Part shown: in pieces, positions 11,101-22,395 of the stretch
Layout of the letters: every line of letters starts with the position of its first letter
Position numbering within the stretch: position 1 is the first letter of the stretch
Source of the DNA: Strigamia acuminata
Taxonomy: Eukaryota > Arthropoda > Chilopoda > Geophilomorpha > Linotaeniidae
DNA: 64,000 nucleotides
Reading direction: 5' to 3'
NCBI GenBank assembly: GCA_949358305.1
Contig: OX442315.1
Location: 31,274,427 to 31,338,426, forward strand
Program-made: the position numbers and the translations under genes
The notes under the pieces: generated by a model
What the model was told of the DNA's origin: nothing
Database searches by the model: none
Seen by the model: only the letters and a program-made list of their open reading frames with translations

Positions 11101-12262
11101 GGACTTGATTTGCAGACTTGAACGAAGCCTTTATGGCCTGAGACAATCAGGGAGATGTTGGAACGAGAGACTGGACACGGAATTGCAGAAAATTGGCCTG
11201 ACACCACTAATCAACGACAGGTGTGTGTATATTTACAAGAGAAAAAATGACTTTATTATTCTGGGGGTGTACGTAGATGACATTTTGGCAGCGTTTACTA
11301 GTCAAAAGATATTGGACCGGATTCTAAAGAAGATAAAAAGAGTTTTTGAAATTGTTGATTTGGGAGAAGTACATTTTCTTTTGGGAATGGAAATTTCGAT
11401 AATGGACAACGGAATTCTAATTGGTCAACAAAAATACATAAACGATGTTTTGAAGAGATACGAGCTGATGGACGGAGTCACTGCAAACACACCAATGGCT
11501 ACTGGACAAGACTTAGATGATTTTGAGAAATCAAAAAGAGTTGACCAACAACTTTATCAGCAAATGATAGGATCGCTGATGCACGTGATGATAATATCAC
11601 GACCGGACATATCATTCGCAATAAGTGCGTTGTCAGCATATTCAAGAGATCCGCGCCAATTACACTTCAGAGCGGTCAAACGAGTGATGCGATATCTGAA
11701 GAAGACGATTGAGATGCGATTGTTTTTCTCAAATGAGGAGGGGAAATTACAAGGATTTGCGGACGCAAGCTGGAACGTCACCCAAGATGCAAAATCACAT
11801 ACAGGGATGATAGTAAAAATTGGATCAACAACAATAACGTGGAAAACCAAAAAACAACGATTAGTCGCGATGTCATCGACAGAAAGCGAGATTTTGGCCA
11901 TCTGCGAATTGCTGAAATCCATAAAATGGGCGCGAGACTTTTTGAGTGAAGTGGGCGAAGGAAGCTGTGTGCAGAGAAAAGTACCAATCTTCACGGACAG
12001 TCAACCAGCAATGCAGATTTTGTGCGGTTCGAACCAGTTTGGAAGAACTAAACATATGAACCGACACTTGATGTTCATAAGGGACGAGATAAAACTTGGC
12101 AACATTGAATTAATCCATTTACCAACAGGTGACATGATTGCTGATTTCCTGACGAAGGCGGTCGCGAAAGACAAATTCATGGAGGGACGCGACGGCGTGA
12201 GTCTGAGAGGAGAAGTTAAGATAAACGAGGACGAAGAGAAGAACGAAGACGAAGACAAATAG
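8162..12262 (+). CDS. copia Gag-Pol polyprotein, intact
   Basis: A single 1366-codon frame encodes the structural and enzymatic proteins of the retrotransposon. Domains in order: Gag at the N-terminus; a CCHC zinc knuckle (CYECGKSGHIAKDC, near residue 236); aspartic protease with DSGA near residue 301; the pre-integrase HKRLCH and CTACILGK zinc-binding part (about 435-480); the integrase core with HMDLIGPF near 497 and SDNGGEF near 561; reverse transcriptase from about 880 (KWIYRIK, KARLVAVGYSQ) with the YVDD active site near 1037; and RNase H (FADASW near 1199, SSTESE near 1238, TDSQPA near 1279). Protease, integrase, reverse transcriptase, RNase H is the copia order, unlike gypsy. No stop or frameshift separates Gag from Pol, as in many animal copia elements. 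The ATG lies 127 bases after the LTR. Confidence 0.97.
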   Translation: MADAISGGSLNRIDLLTPENYFIWQFKVGTLLAAKSLKNMITDPAVAEPVVGAPGYADNLIKYNTWVKNNNEALGIIILTVSNEEATNCMGKTSAKEVWDALKALYAGTTEERQIDAAAELCELRMRHDEAVDSYLNRAKSIQSRAKAVGRDIKDRELMMYVTRGLVTRFSHIARNFRSNAAATIEELRRELKMEDQWSAFNLKGAATESGTVAFKAQVGKNSGGRKTKGGTKFVCYECGKSGHIAKDCWQRHPEKRPTKMTQRPKEAAKMAQAEVEFATIQHALVVELESSDHLDDWILDSGASVHMSSKRELFKTFVEMETTITTAKKGVKLLATGKGSIILDCQLDGAATMKILLQDVLFVPELKGNLLSIPRLTAKNYTVQFRGNWADINSPIGETIGKGAKCGTMYLLQLKKEEQANAVATTTKQTKEIWHKRLCHANERTIDKMTNKELVYGLEYNNAPLEKCTACILGKMTKSPYKRINEKQSDDVLQLIHMDLIGPFKTPSMGGSRYAFVITEDFTRKKFAYFMSEKSQTFDFFKSFKAMAEKQTGNKLKRIRSDNGGEFVNENFKRLCNDEGILHELTVPFNAASNGIAERTNRTLVEATRTLLLESGLPQIFWAEAFSTSIHVKNRTLTKPNGDLVPEEMWMKRKQSIKHLRVFGCEAFLHIPAEKRQKLDQKAKRGIFVGYSTERKAFRIYVPAEKKIQEGRTVEFNEEIRGADIFNLTKPDENRRFCQEFEDEAIGETNANDDNNAQQPAVIVEDEQQELQRDQPAQIGRPRGSTQAVLEQRHAEQMEQREQQLQQEGVRRSQRIAAQHEAVNAAVEAANAAFEGVDDLFTPETYEQAINCDEKEKWKTAMDSEIDSLHVNNVWTLVKKEKQMTTIKSKWIYRIKLNVDRSVNKYKARLVAVGYSQRAGIDYTETFSPVVRVESLRIILSMVAKHKLMTRQFDIKTAYLYGLIDETIFMEQPEGYEQKDLICRLERSLYGLRQSGRCWNERLDTELQKIGLTPLINDRCVYIYKRKNDFIILGVYVDDILAAFTSQKILDRILKKIKRVFEIVDLGEVHFLLGMEISIMDNGILIGQQKYINDVLKRYELMDGVTANTPMATGQDLDDFEKSKRVDQQLYQQMIGSLMHVMIISRPDISFAISALSAYSRDPRQLHFRAVKRVMRYLKKTIEMRLFFSNEEGKLQGFADASWNVTQDAKSHTGMIVKIGSTTITWKTKKQRLVAMSSTESEILAICELLKSIKWARDFLSEVGEGSCVQRKVPIFTDSQPAMQILCGSNQFGRTKHMNRHLMFIRDEIKLGNIELIHLPTGDMIADFLTKAVAKDKFMEGRDGVSLRGEVKINEDEEKNEDEDK

Positions 12263-12372
12263 TTTTAAGTTCGAAATAATATTTTATTCATGTTTTTTGT
12301 TTTTGTTTTCGAATTTCATTGAATGTTAGTTTTAGTTTTTCTTAATTCATTTTAAAACTTATAAAAATTTGT

Positions 12373-12380
12373 AAGGAGGG
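12373..12380 (+). other. polypurine tract of the copia element
   Basis: AAGGAGGG ends two bases before the TG of the 3' LTR. This is the expected site where RNase H leaves the primer for plus-strand DNA synthesis. Confidence 0.75.
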
Positions 12381-12382
12381 TT

Positions 12383-12587
12383 TGTTAGATTTAATCTATT
12401 GTTACAAATTATCAAAGGTTTTAACGTTATCAAATGTGTGAACGTTGCACGCACGTAATGCACGTGCAATTGATTTGTTGTAAAATTTACCGTAAAGTAA
12501 AGACGTGTTATTTTATGTTCCCGTTACAACGTGTGTTTTCATTACTTGGACATTCGAAATCTTTGTGGAACCGAATAGGAACCAACA
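12383..12587 (+). repeat. 3' LTR of the copia element
   Basis: A 205-bp copy of the 5' LTR with the same ends. It is followed directly by the right CGAGT target duplication. I see no mismatch between the two LTRs. Confidence 0.96.
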
Positions 12588-12592
12588 CGAGT
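12588..12592. repeat. target site duplication, right copy (CGAGT)
   Basis: Matches the five bases before the 5' LTR exactly, which confirms both borders of the insertion. Confidence 0.95.
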
Positions 12593-14824
12593 AAGAGTTG
12601 GACAAGTATAATCTTTTAAGTGCGATTGAGACGTTGTGGTTCCGGAATCACGTGAATAGAAGGTGGGAACTGATTCATCGGCACACGCTTAAGGATGGAG
12701 TGAGCGGAGGAATGCACATTCCGCTGAGATATGATACCCGTGGAACGCGAAGCGCAATGACGGCAAATGTGCTATAGACAGATTGCGAGCGTCTTATTGG
12801 CAATTTTCAAATATTTCCACCTTTAAAAATAAATGTAACTGCATAAAAATAAACATGAATAAATAAACGGAAAGGAAAGTGAATAAAGAAATGGCCAGAG
12901 TGCCGTTTCCCTACACAAGTGTAAATTGAGATGCTTTTATCAGTTAGAAATAGACTTGTAACGAGAATTTTAGATCAAAGGTCGTTGAATGATAGGTGAG
13001 GTGTGGAACCGTGGCCTCATGTTTTATTCTATTGTTGTATGCGTTTTTCGTGTTGACGTAAACGGTTTGTGGATGGAGAATAAAGTTGTACGTGTACACA
13101 TTTAGTGTTGGAAATGTGTTGGAAAAATGGCGTTTTTGACGTGGGTTTTTTTTTATTTTTTATTTTTTTTTCTTTCTTTTGACGAGGACCTTCTTTTCAT
13201 CTTTTTTGAGCTGTGATGAATGAGGCGATACGTGTATTAGAGCAGATGGCCGCTGTTTCCGGCTCGATCTGTCCCTTTTAGTGTCCATCATAGCGTGGAA
13301 AATGGATGATGGACTGAGGGGAGTTTGAATGTTCTCGCCTTTAAGGGTCAGTTAAAAAAGAAGAGCAGTTGGGTACTTAGTGATGACACTAGAAGATAGT
13401 ATCAAGGTGAATTGGCAATTGAATTGGGAGAAAATGCCATTTGCAGAACTTTTTAAGCTTCTGTTTCTGAGAGTTATTCGCGGTTTATTATGGTGGTGAC
13501 GGATTTATTGTTTTAGAAAATAAAGTTGATTTGTGATTCATCTAAAACGTTTTGGTTCAATAGGAAATAAATCGATTTGTTATTTGTAATAAAGAAAATG
13601 GGTTTGGTGCGTAAAGGTTTAAAGGTATGAAATAAAAGGTTGAAATTTTCAAGTGCCTTCAAAAGTTATGTGAGATTCTAAAATTAAATTAGTAAATTAT
13701 ATGGTTTTTTTTATGTTTTTCTTTAGGAAATATTAGTTTTATATTTTTATGGCAATTAAATTACGATTTATCACCACAGTAACACACAATTAATGGAAAT
13801 TAAATTTCAAGAGATTTTAAACGTTGACTAAAAGCATATTTTTAAAATATTGTTTTTATAGTGCAGATGCCATTGTTTAGTGACTTTAGTTACACGATTT
13901 CTTTAATTAAATAGATTTTTAAATTTATTCATTCAATCAAATAGAGTCATTTAATTAGGTAGTGTTTTGCCTAAAATGGGATTGCAGTTAGATTGATTTG
14001 GACTAAAAAGACGTGTCATTAGCGGTTTCTAATTGCGTTAGAAGAACAATAGACTATTGTTAGGTGAGTTTAATAGAGGGTTATTGGCCTTTTTGTGCTC
14101 GTACACAGTACTGATTAAAAAGAAGCGATTGAATAAAAAGAAAAAACGAAAAGAAGGGGAAAAAATTAGTTTGGCTACGTGCCACTTGATGGAACTCAAG
14201 AAATGTCGTTTTGCCGTGAAAAAGTCATTAATTGTAATCCATTTGCTCTTACCTAATCGCGATCGAATCAGGAAGAAAGAGGAGGGGAGAATTTGGAACA
14301 GGTGTTAGTGCCGGAAAGCCGAATGTGCAGGCGGAGCTTTTGACTTGTTCCTATGTGTTTTGGCATCTTTGCACTTTTATTCACTTAGTATACATTTTAT
14401 GGCTTGCGAGCGTCTTCTGATGGCATCCGGGGGATCAACCCTGAACGAGTTAAAATCCTAGATCGATTTTTGCATGAGTGCAAGGCAAATACAGTTGGTA
14501 CTCGTTGTTGAGTAGTAATTGAAAAACGTCTCGAGCGACTTGTCAGCCTCAGATCTTCCGTCTCGGCTTCAGTCTTAAAGATTGCGAATAGTGTTTGCGA
14601 TTTACTTCACTTTCTTATCAACGTCACATTTTGGTCTTTAAGTGATAAAACTTTTATAACGTGCAATTCTAATCAGAATTTCAATATATATTTTAACAAA
14701 ATAATCGCCATTTGTAATGGGCGGAGCTAACAATATAGTGTTCTCAATTCTTATTGGCTGCGCTATATGTTAATTTAGTGTTGAAAACGATACACTAAAG
14801 ATTTTTCGTTTACGATATGGCACT

Positions 14825-14958
14825 AAAATAGTGTAACGTGGCACAATATAAGGGAAAAATGCATCCCGCAAACTCTCTAATATCATTTTTCCTTTACACT
14901 ATTTTTTTACCGTACAGTCTTAAACTGTAAGGGAAAAATGCATCCCGCAAACTCTCTA
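14825..14958. repeat. interleaved direct and inverted repeats
   Basis: A 31-bp direct repeat (TAAGGGAAAAATGCATCCCG and on to CTCTCTA) occurs at 14849-14879 and 14928-14958 with no mismatch seen. Alternating with it is a perfect 12-bp inverted repeat: AAAATAGTGTAA at 14825-14836 and TTACACTATTTT at 14894-14905. The arrangement suggests a partly duplicated small mobile element end or a duplicated regulatory unit. Confidence 0.7.
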
Positions 14959-17900
14959 TTGGGACAAAAAATACCGATCCGCTACATTACATCTTGTAAG
15001 GTACAAAAATCTATTGGAATTATATTGCAATGTATTTTGTAATGCACTTTGTAATACATTTTCGCATCCTATTGATTTACAAATGATAATAATTATATAA
15101 AATATTACTATTTGTCAAATACGAATGCATTTCCAAAATGAATTTTTTTCAATTGTATTATGAAATGCATTATTTAATAAACAAATAATATACTAAATTC
15201 CGCAGAATGCTACATGTATGTATTTTGGAATGCATTAAGTGAAAAGCAATAAATTTTAAAATATATTTTTGAACCATATGGGTTAGTTTTGGAAGTGCTG
15301 GCTTAAGCCACACAGCACACCTTTAATTTCAATACAATTTTTCTACTTATTTTAAAGCTGTCAATGGCAGTATCTGCATCCGATTTAATGTCTGAATTTT
15401 AGGTATTGATAGTCCATATTACAGCAAAATTGTAAAGTATATTTTTGAAATGCAATTACCGGCACGTATTCTATAATTTCTAAATTTTTTAATTAAACTA
15501 AATAACTAACTTGTGGGCTAATTATTCCATAATCCGTGTACAAAAGATAATCAAAATTGAGCAATCGAGAACTTATTTAGAAAAATTTCGACTATAATTG
15601 AATTTGTTTACTATTATCTGCTCATTCTCACTCTTTTGTGAGCAGTTCTTCAGCATTAAACAACTTTCACTTGGAATTCTTCGATACTCAAAGGACCCAA
15701 CAACAAAAAAATTCAATATTGATCCCTTTTCCTCGAAGCAACGTATGACCTGTCAATCAATTCAAGAAAACTCTGGACTCTTCTTTCCTTTCTTCCTTTG
15801 TAAATATTGTAAGGAAAGAGTGATTGAGGCTGGGTATGCCTATACATGAAGCAAAGCTATAATTTTTTTAGTAGCTGGACCGGAGAAAGGTATGTTTAGA
15901 CTATTCAATGTTTGTGTAAATATTTAAGTTTGCGAGCATGCGCAATGCGAATTTATTTTCACTAAGGTTGTATGTGTTTGCCCAGTGCGTGTTTCTAGCT
16001 TATGCACGAGGCTCAAGTTCTCAGGAAATAAATCAGGATGGAGTTTGTGGTTAAATATGTCCACCTTTGATGTATAGTGGTTTTATTATTTATTATACAT
16101 TTTTTTTAATCGAGAAAGCAAAGAAGAATTATGGTTCAAACTATCCGCCATATTTGTTTTTCTGTATACAACTCTGGTGTGGACGATTTATCTCTTTATT
16201 TGCTTTTGGGATTGTGTCGGGATGTCTCGATGCAAAGTTTGCTTTTTATTATTATTAATTTTGAGAGATTTATTGAATAAGATATAAAGTTTTTGATTTA
16301 TTTTTATTTTTAAGTTTTAATGTATCCTGTTGCACTTATTATCATTTTTATTTCTTGCTTTAACGCCATAAGTTGTGCTCTTAGAGATGTTTGCCATTAA
16401 ATATAAAAAGAAGGGAAAAAGGAGATGAAAAAAAAAATTCTTTTTATTACTGAGAGGCCTCTCGTGAAAGAGCATATTGCGGCCAAACCCCTTAAACAAG
16501 TCGATATTCGTGAGGGAAAAGGGAATTCATGGATTCCGATGGGTGGAAAGAGGTCGAAGAAATTCCAGTCCATGTCGCCTGAGGTTATTGCACGATTTGA
16601 AAATGTCAATAATAATAATATATATAAAATAGTTGACAACATAAAATTCAAGAATGAATTTATTTTTTCGGGGAAAAATAATTCAGGATTTATTTCGATT
16701 TCGGAGGAATTGAGTTGGGAATTCATTCATCTGAAATGAGATGGAGTTTATATGGCTACTTGTAGATGAGAGAGAAACAATTGGATATTTTTTACTTGTT
16801 TTGTTTTGTTTCTATCATTTTTTTTCCCTTTTTTGTTATTGGCCTGACAATCCGGGATTTTTTTGTTTATTTTTTAAGTTTAATATGAGAAATAACAGCA
16901 GCATAACATTTTTTTAAAAGTTTTGAGCACTTGCTGGTATATTAAGGGATTTAGCTGAGGCGAGAAATAAACATTTAACACTGAAACAACGATGGAACAT
17001 TAACCTGTATGCGTCTGGGTATAAAAATCGCACTAGAAACACGTTTAAAACGCGTTTTAGAACGAAGAAACGCTCGAACTTATGCACCAATGTTTTCCTT
17101 GTGCTTTATTTATTTATTTTGCCTAGTGACAAATGAAACTCGAGGAAGAAACATGTTTTTATTCGTAAAACAGACACTTTTCTTGCTAGGAATTGCCTGA
17201 GTGTAATTTGCAATTCGTAATGAAACATGAATATTTCTAAGAGGGACTAACAGGCTGGATTAGGTTAGATGTTTGAACGGTTAAGTCTGAAAGGATTTAA
17301 AAGGTTTTTTGTTTGATCAGGTGCTTCCTGCAGGATTGTCACGTCTGTCTGTTACGGTGGAGAGTGTAGGTGGCGCCGTCATTATTCTCTTAGAGAGGAT
17401 TGCTTGCATTCTTGCGTTATCAAGGGGTTCATCAATTATGGAGGAGGAAGCACCGGATTACGGTCTCTGGCGCCCAAAACCAACGGACCCGTGCAACTTT
17501 TATTAGCATTATCCGTGTTGTCTCGTACATGTAAAATTTATGTACGACTAGCCAAAGAAAGATATTGTCCACCTGCGCACAATTTGATGGACGGGATGGC
17601 TTATGGCTTGCCATCAGTCTAAAAGCGTTTTTGTTTGAATTTAAGTCTCTGAATTTTTTTGTGTATGTTTATTTTTTATTTTTTTATTTTTATTTTTATC
17701 TAGGGACTGTTGGTTTGCTGATAAAGACGGAAAAAGGAAAGAGATTTAATGTCTATGTCAAGTTTGGGTTGTGGTAAAGAATACTGAAGTTTGGTTTCAA
17801 GGAAAAACACAGAGTGATCTAGTGAATGATGCAAAAGAATAAATAAAATAAGAAGGAAGTTTGGTCGGCAAAAAGTGGATTTTGTGCTTTTTGATATAAA

Positions 17901-20077
17901 GCGGTTGAGAATTGCTGTGTGGTGCTGGAAAGTGTCTTATTTTATTGTGGAATTGGGGGTATAGGAATTTAATTTGTTTTGTTTGTGATTGCTGCTGTAA
18001 TAAATTGGGATTGAAGTTGTTGTTAATTAGAGTTAATTACCTGAATTAGAGAATCCGGGACATACATCATTCAAAATTTGTCACACGTTAAATATTAAAT
18101 AGTTTAATAAGGTGAATGGGATTGCTTTAATGTGTTGAGTTATGCCACGTTTAGGTGGCAGGAGAACTTCAAAGCACTGGCTTTTTCAGTATTTTGACGC
18201 ATATAACTTGATTTTGAGTAAGTAAGTCGATTTGCATCGGAAATTTTTCTGTAATGAAATCTTGCCGGAAAATGGCAGTGAAGCCTTCAAATAGGCGAGA
18301 ACCGTCATTTGAGACTAGCGTTTGTCCAAATCGAGACTTTTGGAAAAATCGGTATTTCGGTATTCAATATTCAAAAAACCGGTAAACCGGTATTTTTCGT
18401 TTATTAATTTTGAACTCTGCATTTATTCGAGGCAGAATAAAGAGTGATGGTTATGATTTAACTGGTATCTATTGCATCCTAATTCATTTCGCCTATTGTT
18501 GCGTGTACTCTGTATTCATCTGCATACACGTAACAATATGCGAATGCGAGAAATCGACAATTAGTTTGCAGAGTTTGTTAGTGGACTCATATTCCGCCTT
18601 CAATTTAAAATGTTTACATTTATTCGATGCCTAAAGTACTCCATTAAACGGTTATCGCATAAATTATTGAACATGTCTTAATGAAAACACATTTATTGAA
18701 AATAACGATTGATGATAATGTGTGAAGTGATAATAAAAGTTTTAACGATTGGTCCACGTTTAGACTGCTTTCAGTGCGGAATTAATAGCCTGCTTTATTG
18801 ATGTCCGACAGTTGCGTACAACTCGAAAATAATCTTCTGCACGACTATTACTCTAGATTTCTAAGATTTAACAAAAAAAATATATTTTTTGTTTCTGTAA
18901 ATTGTCAAGAAAAAAATAATATTCTAGTTTGCTTTCATTATAATATTTAAACAAACTTATAAAGTGCATATCGCTGCGTCATCAGCCATTTTTTCATTTC
19001 AACTTTCCATCGAAAGTCACGTTTCTAAGTCTCTCTATCAACAACAACTCGCCATAATAACATAAGTAGCGAGAAAATGGTGCGGGCAAACATTGTTTTA
19101 TGCGCAAAGCTGAAGGAAAACGGTAAACAAATTTCGGGGACCGCACGATTATCAACAACTACATCGCTTAAGCGGTCTGCTCATCGCTACACCGCAAGGA
19201 AAGACTCAAGCGAAAACAGATAAATGCTGAGATAAAAAGAGTGCCACATCGGAAATGTCTTAACAAAACAACATTCGTCTTGTATTACATTAATAGATTT
19301 CAATTTTTTGAGAAAAAAAAAAAACTTCCTTTTTTTCCTCTTTTAATTCGGTTTCTAGTTAATGAGAACCAAATACTAATGATATTGTTGAAAGCACTGC
19401 GAAAACTCATCGTTAAAATTTCAGTAGGAAGGAAAATAATGACAGAGAGTTAAAAAGGGAAGGAAAAAAATTTGAATGCCACATCCATTTACATTTCTTT
19501 TATGTTAGTTATTTTTTTTTTCCGTTAATGAACCGCAATAAATGGAATTTGCTGTACAGAAATTTATTTGAAAAACGTAATTTTCTAAAAAAAAATATTC
19601 TTCATAGAAAATGAATAAAGAGATTTTAATTATACACGCGGTTTATGCTCTTCAAATTTAAAGGTTGAAGAGTCTTTCTTATATGCGGTGTACGCTTAGT
19701 TTGTTAGTATTTGATGCGCCTTTTTTATTATTATATTTTCTCTCGACTCCCGTTTCTGACCCAGGGGTTCAATGAAGCTGCTTGTGCTATCATCTCGCCT
19801 CGTGGCCCGTGCACGGAGATACATGACGTGCATCTGATATGTGTGGTCTTATCCCCGTTGAATCTCATCTTAAAAGCATGATGGATTGCCAGTGGGGAAG
19901 AAAAGAGAGAGAAGAAACGGCGGAGGAACCAAGTTGGCGTCTGGCTTATTATCTTTGATGGAGTTAAGTCTGAAAACAATTCAAATAAAGGAAAGAGATT
20001 CGTGTTAAGAACATAATGGCGCGCTTTTGTATGCTTTTCATTCGGACTTTTTTTCTCCCATTTTTATTCTGTCATTG

Positions 20078-20100
20078 TTTTTTTTTTTTTTTTTTTTTTT
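20078..20100. repeat. poly-T run of 23
   Basis: An uninterrupted T tract preceded by GTCATTG. A short-tract region of T-rich and GTT-trinucleotide repeats follows at about 20200-20270. Confidence 0.7.
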
Positions 20101-22272
20101 GCCGTAATGGAAACACTGTATAAAAAAGGAAATAAAGAGTGCTCCAGTCAGCAGTAATGGTGTTGTTTTCCAATTGGATTTTGTTGTGAACTTATCCTTT
20201 ATTTCTTTCTTTTTTTTATTTTTTTTATTTTTTTATTTATTATTATTTTTTTTGTTGTTGTTGTTGTTATATGTCAAGATTTATTATAAAGAAGAATGTT
20301 ATTTAAAAATGTATAATGTCAGTAAGCGGTGACATCACTTTCTCGCTCAAGTGACTTCGTGCGTTCATAACATTTTGTTATGAGAGTTGAGAGACCTCTT
20401 TTTTAATTAATGCAAGGAAATAAATTTGCGTAAACTAAAAAGTTTATATTTTTTATGTTTATATATAATAAAAAATAAAAAAAAAAGCGGAATGTTGAAA
20501 GGCTGTGATGAGACGAGAAAATATTGTTATCAAAAAAAGATAATTTGTCTTTGGTGCGCAAATTCTTCCACAAACTTTGGAGATGGAATTATACGAAAAG
20601 ATGGTGAAAGATTTATGTTATTTGCAGCTACACTTTACTAAATAAATATAGAAACAGGTTGAAAGCGATTCATTTGTAATTTTAATCAAATTAAACGCAC
20701 AAACTATTAAATTTCATCCATTTTTAACCACTTCGTACTAAAAAATTTAAATATCTCCAGCCAAAAATGGGTAGATATTTATATTTGATGTTCTTATTTA
20801 GTGATTAGGACACGTCTAGATGCTCAAAGTGAATTTATCACTCGGATTTGGTCGATTAATCAAAGATTGAAATGACGGAAATGCAATAGATCACGAAAAT
20901 TGGCGTCATTTACCAAAGTTATAAATCAGGCAATGCTGGAAAACTAATCCCTTAACCGAAGAACAAATATAATGCTTTAAAAAGCTGCAAATTTAATTAA
21001 AAACAGCTAACCTCGTTGAACCTTTCTGGTCATCTCCAGGTCGGTTCTGATGAAGATAGTTTCCTTCCACTCTCTTATCTCTTAGACGTTTTTTTTAATA
21101 CTACACATTTTATTAGTGATTACTTTCTTGTTTCCTTTTCCCTCTCTTTTTTCTTCATTCTCTTAATTCAATTCATTCGTGTTCAATTCACAACGTGTTC
21201 TTACTCCTCTTGACCTGCCAGGACTTCTGAAAAGAAGCACAAGTCCCTTGATACTCGTGAGCGATCCGAGGAAGGCGTCGGGGGGTGAAGAGAAAGCAGT
21301 CTATGAAGTCGTGATTTACTCTCTCGTGTCACGTCCACGAGGTTTGTAATTATACGACCCCAGCCCTTGGCATTGGATGGTGGGGAAGTTGGAGGTTGTC
21401 CGAGTTGCCGCACCACCACTAACACCCCCCATGGATCCCCTGAGACAATGATAAGGTTGAGTTAAAAGCGAGCGTGGAGTTTCTATCTCTCTGGTGGAAG
21501 GGGTAGCGGCGGTGGCAAGCTGGAAATTGATGTAGTTGGAGAAGGCAATTGTGAAAAAGATTGAGTCTTATTTCATTTTTATTTGTACTACTTAATAGAT
21601 TAAAGATATCCTATCAAGCAGAAAAAGGAAGGTAATGTGGTTTTTTTTTTTTATTTATTTTTTTATTTATTTTTTATTTTATTTGTGTGCGTGTGTATGG
21701 AATAAAAGTGGTAAATATGTCCCTAGTGGCGATTGTGGGAATTAATTTTTTCTCAATTAAGGGGGCTCCAAACGTGTTGAGGTCGGTGTAATGAGAATTA
21801 TTCTTTTTGCTCGTGATGGTATCGTCAGGATGTTGGTATACAATTGTTTTGATGATGTAGTTGGATTACGAGGCGAGGCCAGGGCAAATGAAAAACTTTT
21901 ATTGCTGTGGGGAATTAGCGCCACTGGCCTCTAACGATGCTTGCAACATTAGGCGTGGTGTGTTGGAGTTTATTTCAAAAGTTCCTCACCACACGTGATG
22001 GGAGTTTAATGAATGGGGTAAATTATAGCTTCGGAGTGTTCAACTATTTTTTCATTTTTTTCATTTTTTTTTTTTCGTTTTTAATTGGGCTTTTCAATGA
22101 GGCAGTGTTGAAAGCATGAAAACGTCGAGTGTTTTGTAATTTTCAATGGGCAATTTGCAATATGGTAAATTTTACTTATGGGAAAATTTAAAGTGATACG
22201 CTACAGCTCGGTGAAATAAGTTGCAACAATATATTTTAATACACGAGTGTTCGTTATTATCAGTTTTATACT

Positions 22273-22395
22273 CTGTAGGCGCATTCATAAAGTCATTTAG
22301 ACTAAACAGCGTTTTAAACAAGACGTTTAAACTGCTTTTAAAGCTGCTCGTCTCGATCTAACTTCAAAAATGGACGCTGATTTAGTCTGTGTGAA
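22273..22395 (+). repeat. dispersed repeat family, copy 2
   Basis: Reads GGCGCATTCATAAAG, TTAGACTAAAC, TTTAAACTGCTTTTAAAGC, CTCGTCTCGATCTAACTTC, AAAAATGG in order. The words and their order match copy 1 (3764-3905) and the reverse complement of copy 3 (about 36842-36965). No coding potential is visible. Confidence 0.5.

Larger units (their letters stand above)
7830..12587 (+). mobile_element. complete Ty1/copia LTR retrotransposon
   Basis: A full-length element of 4758 bp. It has 205-bp LTRs that look base-for-base identical, TG...CA termini and a CGAGT duplication on both sides. Inside are an initiator-tRNA-Met-like primer binding site, a leader, a single Gag-Pol frame with every expected domain, and a polypurine tract before the 3' LTR. 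Identical LTRs imply a very recent insertion, because the two copies start identical and diverge with time. Nothing in the frame looks broken, so the copy may be competent; that is inference. A diverged solo LTR of the same family lies at 24661-24889. Confidence 0.97.

Noticed and set aside
8356-12258. Many shorter frames inside the copia element on both strands
   Set aside because: All are shadows of the single Gag-Pol frame.
16397-16739. Open frames of 104 (+) and 109 (-) codons
   Set aside because: Products match no family I know, there is no compatible splice structure, and both strands are open together.
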